Below are positions 57,591-64,000 of a DNA stretch of 64,000 bases, in pieces. Below the pieces are notes generated by a model. That model was given only the letters and a program-made list of their open reading frames with translations, did not search any database and had not been told where the DNA came from. The stretch covers positions 39,060,001-39,124,000 of the forward strand of contig NC_089035.1 in NCBI RefSeq assembly GCF_034140825.1. Direction: 5' to 3'. The DNA comes from Oryza sativa Japonica Group (lineage: Eukaryota > Streptophyta > Magnoliopsida > Poales > Poaceae). Every line of letters begins with the position of its first letter. Position 1 is the first letter of the stretch. The translations under genes were made by a program, and so were the position numbers.

Positions 57591-58153
57591 CCATGCGGGT
57601 CCCACTGTCAGTCTCAGGTAGAGGCCAGCCTATGGGGGGTCAATAAGAAAGAAAGTTTCTTGCATGGCGTGTTACGTGCATGGTGGTCTGAGATGAGATC
57701 GGATGGTCAATTCCACACGTGACAGCTTCGATTCGTATCGGCTTTGCTCGATTCCTCCGTCCTCCCTGTCCATCCAAACCACACGCTACCCCGGCCGTGT
57801 CACCGTCACAGAAAATATCCTTACGTCACCACCCGCGAACGAGTAAAGATTTTTATGACTGCATGCACCCCGCTCCCTTGACCATGATAGTAGTGTACGT
57901 GGTTTCACCTTCTGTCATAAATAATCGATGTTTGAAACATAAAAACAATATCGATATTATTTTAAGCATTTTTTTATTTTTGTTAATTTGCACTCTTATT
58001 TTGAGACTGAGTTGGAGGAAGTAGTGCATTAGATTGATTATGAATTACTACTGACCATGAGTATATGGGGAATGTTGTGAAGTTATAATAATTATATTTA
58101 ACGATAAATCTAAATAGACCAATTTTTAAAAGTTGATTCGAAATGTTCAAATA

Positions 58154-58392
58154 CTCCGTATGTCCCATAATAAGTTTATTTTTAGCTTATTTTATCTGTT
58201 CCAAAATAAATTTATTTTTAAAGTAATCATTACATCGGAGTTTGTGAAAGTAGGACATACTTGTATTGAGAGTAAATAAAACGAATAATAGTTGCATTGG
58301 GATTTGATAAAGAATGAGGATTATAGTTTTTTTATTTTATATTAGTATGTGTGTGATGATTGAAAAATAAACATATTTCGAAACGGAGGAAG
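58154..58392. mobile_element. Stowaway-type MITE, best copy of a three-copy family in this window
   Basis: Left end CTCCGTATGTCCCATAATAA and right end ATATTTCGAAACGGAGGAAG are flanked by TA. The subterminal 'ccaaaataaatttatttttaaag' appears twice at the left. Related copies lie at 30970 and 32700. Confidence 0.75.
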
Positions 58393-58534
58393 TACATATT
58401 AGTAAGTAAAATTAAAATTTGTTGACTGCACATATTAGAAAATGCCACTTCCTTTTGATGAAAAGGAGTAAATGGTTTACTTGTGATAAATACTGATGCA
58501 GTGAAATTCATTAAGTCAAGGATAATACAATGTA

Positions 58535-58787
58535 CTCCCTCCGGTTCTATAATAATTGACGCTTTAGACAAGGTTAAGGTCAAACTTTTATAACTTTGAG
58601 CATTAATAACTTTAAAAATATTTAGTTTAAAGAAACTAGAACAACATAGATTTGTCTTTCAAAGCACTATAATAAAAGTAAACATGCACTTATTTATTGT
58701 GTATATTATAATAGAAAAATAAGGTTAAAGATATATTTTGTAAATCGTATCATTGTTTAAAACGTTAATTAAAATGAAACCGGAGGT
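58535..58787. mobile_element. Stowaway-type MITE
   Basis: It starts CTCCCTCCGGTTCTATAATA after TA and ends near AAATGAAACCGGAGG. A relative with worn ends lies in intron 6 of the hydrolase gene (48966-49175). Confidence 0.75.
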
Positions 58788-59791
58788 GACATTTATATTA
58801 CAACCTGAAATCACTGGAGCCGGTCTGTCGGTCCGGTCAATACCAACAAGCGGTGCAACATGGGAGGGATTGACTACTTCAGATCGGATGCTTTTATTCA
58901 GTTTTGCCGCACGTTTTCATGCTTTTTAATTCGTTGGACGCTTGTTTTTTTAATCATTTTTTTTGTATGAATGGAATTATTCAGACATTCTCCGCCTAAA
59001 TGAAACGAATATGCCTTTTGGTGTGTGGTTAGGTATTGCCGCCCATGTTAGTGGCTACTACTGTAGTCTTTTGTCACATCACTGGACAAGGCAAAACTCT
59101 CTACGGTCTTGGATGATGCTGCACTAGCTAGGTGATCATACCTAAAAAAAACGTACTCTGTGAGTGTGTTTAGCAGGCAAAAAATATGTTAAATATGTAC
59201 ATTCAATTTTTTGTTATTGGCAAAAAAAAAACAACAAGGTGCTCCGAAATCAACATGAACCACTTTGAAGAAAATTTTATTAAAATGATTTTCCTACTGA
59301 AAAAACAAATTTAAAAACTCACAGAATATGCTTAGTATTTATTTAAATTATTAATCCGAATAATTGAAGTTACTTGAATCGGGTTGAACTAATTAATTTC
59401 TAGACACTCAGAGTGTGTTTGGATAATGGGAAATGGAGAGTGGAATTAGAATTGGGAAATGAATAAAGGGTTAGGACTAAATGGAAGATGGAGAATGAAT
59501 GGTTAGAATTTAAAGATACCTTTTGATGGGTGGGAAATCATTTCCCAATCCCATTATACAAATAATGCCTCAAGAGACTATGCAGTATTAACAATGGTTT
59601 GACCCTCCTGAGAGGTTTGACCCCGCCGCCTCAGCTTTACGTTGCTCACGTACCGGCCAGAAATATCACAGCACACACACACGGTTAACTTTTTTCCCGC
59701 GCGAAATCTCTCGAAGTGAAACATCCCAAGCAAAAATCCGATCGATTCGGCGAGCTAGCAGGTCAACTCGCCATGGCTGACCTCCCATGCA

Positions 59792-59799
59792 TATATATA
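59792..59799 (+). promoter_or_regulatory. TATA box of the ERF gene
   Basis: TATATATA in the context CATGCATATATATACGCG lies about 115 bp upstream of the chosen start codon. It supports the start at 59914 over in-frame Met codons at 59716 and 59773, which would be untranscribed. Confidence 0.7.
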
Positions 59800-59913
59800 C
59801 GCGTAGTACGTACACTTGCTTTCCCAACGCTCGCGAATCAAATCGAGGGTGAAATTAAGTCAAGAACGGAGAGAGATCACGGTGAGGTTGATCTCAGCTC
59901 GCCGGAGGAGGCA

Positions 59914-60483
59914 ATGAGCCGGGCGGAGTGCGGCGGCGGCGAGGAGGAGGAGCGGTGCAGGTACAGGGGCGTGCGGCGGCGGCGGTGGGGGAAGTGGGTG
60001 TCGGAGATCCGGGTGCCCGGCACGCGGGAGCGGCTGTGGCTGGGGTCCTACGCCACGCCGGAGGCCGCCGCCGTCGCGCACGACACGGCCGTCTACTTCC
60101 TCCGCGGAGGCGCGGGCGACGGCGGTGGCGGCGGCGCGACGCTCAACTTCCCGGAGCGCGCGGCGGCCACGTACGGCGGCGGCGCCGCCGTGGCGCGCCT
60201 GTCGCCGCGGTCCGTGCAGCGCGTGGCGTCCGACGCCGGCATGGCCGCCGACGCGCAGCTCGTGGCGGCGCGGGACGCCGCGCCCGCGCCCGCGCCGGCG
60301 ACGGCGTACGCGCGCCCGGATCACTGCGCCGGCGCGACGACGGCGCGGCACGACGAGCTGGCGCGCCGCGGGATGTACGGCGCTCACGCGCATGCCGCCG
60401 GCGCGAACGCCAGGACGAGCGGCGAGCGGCAGCTCGTCTGTGCCGAGGAGATTAGCGTGGATGACATGGAGATCCTGATGTAA
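59914..60483 (+). CDS. AP2/ERF transcription factor (DREB-type, small)
   Basis: A single-exon 189-aa protein with one AP2 domain at about residues 15-78: [20 protein letters not shown], then [20 protein letters not shown] and LNFPERA. The WVSEIR form with Val at the DREB-diagnostic position points to the DREB/group II side of the ERF family rather than ERF proper. A glycine-rich insertion lies between VYFLRGG and TLNFP. The C-terminus is Ala-rich and ends with an acidic [12 protein letters not shown], which may activate transcription. It is expected to bind GCC or DRE-type elements in the nucleus. GC content is very high and no intron is present. No EAR repression motif is seen. Confidence 0.92.
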   Translation: MSRAECGGGEEEERCRYRGVRRRRWGKWVSEIRVPGTRERLWLGSYATPEAAAVAHDTAVYFLRGGAGDGGGGGATLNFPERAAATYGGGAAVARLSPRSVQRVASDAGMAADAQLVAARDAAPAPAPATAYARPDHCAGATTARHDELARRGMYGAHAHAAGANARTSGERQLVCAEEISVDDMEILM

Positions 60484-61844
60484 TCACGCAGTGACAAAAT
60501 AGCAAAAAACAAAAATTAAGATTGGTATTAATTGGCTGATGCAATAATAAAGTTCAAAAAACACTGATAAGCAATTGAGAAGATGCTGTGTTGACCATGC
60601 TTGCGGCCAGGAACGCCGACGAAGACGATAGCTGTGACCTCAAAACTGACTGAAAGTTCCAGAACCAAACTGGAACTTCCCTTCGATGATTTTTGACTTT
60701 CTATTTGGTCATTTGTTTTTATAATAATTAATTTCTGTAATTAGTTACAGCACTCGTAAAACACTTCCACTATCTGCAACTTACATACTCTCCATAACAC
60801 GAATTTGACGTTGCTGAAATTTCAATTTTCAAATTTATTCGCTGCATTCATCGCAGACTTGGCAGTAATTCTGGTATTACATGGCCTGGTTGTGAATGTA
60901 CTGCAGGTAACATCTGCTCACGTCAAAACCGGTAGACTCTCGAGTGTAGACCAACTCTTCAGAGAGTATGACAACGGCAACAACGCAGTAATTGTAGTTA
61001 CTCTCGCCAAGAACAGAACAAAGTCCAGGCCTCCAGGGCATTCAGAAACGTTGAATAGTTGCACACTTGCACTGAAAGTCTGAAATTTACCTGCAGTTCT
61101 GTCAGAAAGTCCACTATCATTTTTTTTCAACCCTTTTGAGTTCCTGTGTCTTCCTTTCACACAGTAGTTTAATTCCATAGCCGTTGCTGTGACTGTGAAT
61201 TAATGAATTACTAATCAATAGGGGGATTAGACGAGTAGTGAGGACAAGTACTGAAACGAACGCGGGTATTGGCACGAAATAAAAAGGCGTTCGTGAGTGA
61301 GTGCAGGATTGTGGCGCATCTGAAGTATCTGCTTCTCACTGTCGCAATCTGAATCTCCCTACCTTTGTGCCTGACGCGTTTAGCTTAATCTTGTGCAATA
61401 CACGTTTGACTAGAAAAGCAAAACATTTTAATGATTTAATCTCTCGGGCAATAGTTGTACTACTTGCCACTTAAGCCTTGCTTGAACAGTCACTTAGAGA
61501 GTGAAGTACAGTAAATATCAGTAATCACACACCATGAACACAGGACTGAGCATTATGAAAACTCGGTCAAATGAGCCAAGGCAATTATCTCAATTTCGGA
61601 TTTTTATGTGGCACATAGAAAATTGATGGAAGCATGTAATTCCAGTAATTATTCACAGCCCACACCGTTCTATCACCAGTACTCCATAATATTTGTTCAA
61701 GTAATACAGAGGACAAAGACGACCACATGAAACTACTACTAGGACTGTTCAATTACCCTGGCCAGTGACCGGGCGAGATTATTCCCAATTATGTACAAAC
61801 CAAGCACGTCAATTGTGCCAAACTATGCTAGCAAGCAAGAATTT
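60484..61844. other. Intergenic region
   Basis: Convergent 3' flanks of the ERF gene and the DUF179 gene. The open frame at 60805-61083 has no domain or coding bias and is not called. No repeats with clear ends were found. Confidence 0.5.
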
Positions 61845-63347
61845 TCACGAGCCATCTTCCTTTGGCTTTTGACTCAGTTCTGCGTACTGGCCTCCCATCA
61901 GCTTCAATATCTCAGTCCATAGGCAAGAAGGATCTGTTGCAAGGGAGTCGCTTATCAGGCCTGAGCTACAGGAAGTGACATGCCAGTATCCTTGATCAAT
62001 CTCGCTCAACAACTGGTCGTAATCCCAGGCAGAGTACCCAACATAGAAGTTTAAGTCCTCAGGCTTAACCGCGCCACTCTTCAAAAGAGCACTGGCCTTC
62101 TCTAGGTCAGTCCTGAAACCGAAGCAGACGCCTGGCGACACCTCTTCGAACCCCTTAATTGGTCTGTCATCGGTAGTCCTCATCAAGAATATGCTCATGT
62201 CGACAGGTCCCCCAAAGAAGAGGGAGCAATCACTAAAAGGGGTTGCCTGGTTGCGGAACGATGGGTTCACGTGTTTCATTTTTGTATACAGTGGACGGTT
62301 TAGGATGACGCCAAATGGGCCGTCATAGGCATCTCTTGAACCTAATCTTAGGAGGAGAATTACAGTTCTCTCAAACGTACCATTGCCATCAAGCTCTTCA
62401 GCAGCAACCAGCACACAACCAGATTCTGGCATTGGAATAGAATGTGCCCACTTCCGAGGAAGACAGTGCACTGGTGCATCCGTAGCTGCTTGTGGTAGAG
62501 TATGTGCATCTACTGTTTGCACCTGATTTGAAAACATAACAGAGAATAGGCAGCAATGAGATAGTATTACATAATCAAAAACACCAATTATAGTTATGTA
62601 GAGACAGGATATTACTTTGCTTATGGAGAAAAAAAATATTTTTTCTAGACAGGGCAAAATGGATGTTGTTCAGGACAAGCATAGTGAATACTTGTGAACT
62701 ATCAATTACACGCTGAAACATCCTGCAGCATTACTTGCAGTGAGAATGTCAAAACAAGGTACATGTGATAATTTCAAAATGTTCCAGCCAATTCACGATA
62801 ATCTAAAGTAGAATGGAAAGTTGAATCTAGAATAATTATAACATGATGGTGTCACCATGACCATCCGATACAGTTTCCTTGTCTTAATTCAGTAATTCTT
62901 AAGAGAGCACATGTTGTCAGATAGATGTTTTCAGAAAGTGTAAAAATAGGTATAAAGCTGAGGTGAACATACAGGGCAACTAAAACTACAGAGATCGACT
63001 AGTTGCTTCCTTTCCCATATGGTACCGACAACAAATTATTTCAGAGGTGTTATGTAGTCGTTAGAATAGAGCTAACGCAAGGTGCGAAGCCAAAATCTCG
63101 GCAAATTATCTAGCAAGAAAATATTGTAAAGAACAGATGACCTATTATTAACCTCATTTACATTAAAAAAAGTGGATAGCCACAGTTAGATTAAATTAGT
63201 TTAAACTGATTGGCCATACCTTTGGAACCACAAAGCTTGCTCTAACGTCTCTCCAATATGACAAGTTACCAGGTACATACATTGTGTCATTGGATTGCAG
63301 TTCATTATTTGAAACATCTCCACTGGGAGCAGACGCATCACCTTTTC
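61845..63347 (-). CDS. UPF0301/YqgE-like (DUF179) protein, 3' part; 5' end outside window
   Basis: Two exons are visible (63220-63347 and 61845-62522) and join in phase 0. The first begins in codon phase requiring an upstream exon that is not seen up to 64000, so the N-terminus, probably with a plastid transit peptide, lies beyond the window. The visible 268 residues include VYVPGNLSYWRDVRASFV-type lead-in, then the DUF179 core: GCVLVAAEELDGNGTFERTV, GPFGVILNRPLYTKM, LFFGGPVDMSIFLM, NFYVGYSAWDYDQLLSEI and YWHVTSCSS. The GVILNRP motif and GGPV are the family hallmarks. Bacterial YqgE/AlgH homologues lack a settled biochemical function, as does this protein. Confidence 0.92.
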
Positions 63348-64000
63348 CTGTACGTAGAAATTATCGATTTGGTCATTTGGTGAGACCTACGACTAGTTAA
63401 TCAATCAAGTTCATGAATTATGTTTTCCACAAAAAACACATGTATCTTATGAGGATTGAAAGAAATATATATTATTTTTAATAACACAATGAAAGAAACT
63501 GCCACGGTGCCACCACCACATAACTCAAAAGTTATCCATTTGCATTCCATAAAGCTCGCATCCAATGATCCACTTTACATTGTCTTTTTATACTAATACT
63601 AAGAAAATAAGAAATGCCAAACACATGTAATATGCTAATTTAGCAGTGTAAGCTAGAATACAAAACAAGCAATCAGAAACCTTCAGAGAAAAAAATCATA
63701 TAAATAATCAGATTTCGATCATTTCTACGACCAAATAAGCATAGCAAACCATTTTACACCAATTGCACCATACTTGCACCAGAAACATTTCAATCTCCAA
63801 AGATATCCCAATCGTAAATACGTCGAATTCGTTCATTACCAGCACAAAATTTACCCCCAAACGTCATGAAACATTACGGCTAAGAAATCCACTGAAATAC
63901 ATAATAAACCCCAATCTCGATCCCATGTCTAGTAAGTGTTCTAAGTTCTAACGCAACCATTTTCATGACTCAATTTGAACAACTTCCAACGAAGAAACCT
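63348..64000 (-). other. Intron of the DUF179 gene
   Basis: AT-rich, no exon-like frame on the minus strand up to the window edge. It follows the acceptor CTGTACAG just upstream of 63347. Confidence 0.6.

Larger units (their letters stand above)
55919..59700. other. Long intergenic region rich in MITEs
   Basis: It contains the MITEs at 57022-57230, 58154-58392 and 58535-58787 and an AT microsatellite. Near 59412-59570 a purine-rich segment (GTGTTTGGATAATGGGAAAT to CATTTCCCAATCCCATTATA) looks like another worn element. No protein domain was found in either strand. Confidence 0.55.

Noticed and set aside
59716-59913. N-terminal extension of the ERF protein from an upstream in-frame Met
   Set aside because: The extension is not AP2-family-like and its start lies upstream of the TATA box, so it would not be transcribed.
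60805-61083. 92-aa open frame downstream of the ERF gene
   Set aside because: No recognisable domain, ordinary intergenic composition and no promoter or splice context.

Overview
The window is nuclear DNA of a grass, almost certainly rice (Oryza sativa) or a close relative. The evidence is GC-rich, GCC/CGG-repeat-laden first exons, plant-type GT-AG introns, grass-expanded families (DUF6598, DUF295, ZmPK1-like S-domain kinases), and a very high density of Stowaway (TA target duplication) and Tourist-like (TTA target duplication) MITEs. No prokaryotic operon, phage, CRISPR array or defence island is present.

Layout from left to right. An AT-rich tandem repeat is followed by a tRNA-Ser(AGA) gene (698-779, minus). 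Next come a two-exon membrane-anchored protein of unknown function (1956-3806, minus), an intronless PPR-DYW RNA-editing-type protein (5835-7388, plus) and, converging on it, a seven-exon plastid TVP38/DedA-type membrane protein (7628-10627, minus). A divergent cytochrome c gene (14013-16446, plus) carries a MITE nested in another MITE in its first intron. A seven-transmembrane CAND1-like protein (18709-19923, minus) follows. The interval 21-25 kb holds a tandem repeat, a TGACG-motif cluster, a decayed PIF/PIL bHLH pseudogene fragment, a GATACC/GGTATC minisatellite and a SINE-like head. An eight-exon gene with an MDP40/WVD2-like N-terminus (25609-28741, minus) has a long 5' UTR intron. The interval 31-42 kb is repeat-dominated: MITEs, a 3.07-kb solo LTR with a perfect 5-bp target duplication, and a 5'-truncated L1-type LINE with a perfect 13-bp duplication.

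The right part is gene-rich. A DUF6598 gene (42717-45510, minus) lies head to head with a 13-exon alpha/beta hydrolase (46011-50729, plus) that hosts a 778-bp Mutator-like element and further MITEs in its introns. Then come an S-domain receptor kinase (51741-54224, plus), a DUF295 gene (54851-55918, minus), a small ERF/AP2 factor (59914-60483, plus) and the 3' part of a plastid-type UPF0301/YqgE-like (DUF179) gene (61845-63347, minus) whose 5' end lies beyond the window.

The genes do not form a pathway; this is an ordinary euchromatic gene neighbourhood. Exon boundaries were read by eye from splice consensus, phase continuity and family conservation. All phases close, but no transcript data were available. 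I found no convincing undescribed multi-gene system. The most notable observations are the cytochrome c paralogue that lacks the normally invariant Thr78 position, the PIF-like pseudogene beside the minisatellite, and several well-delimited transposon insertions.
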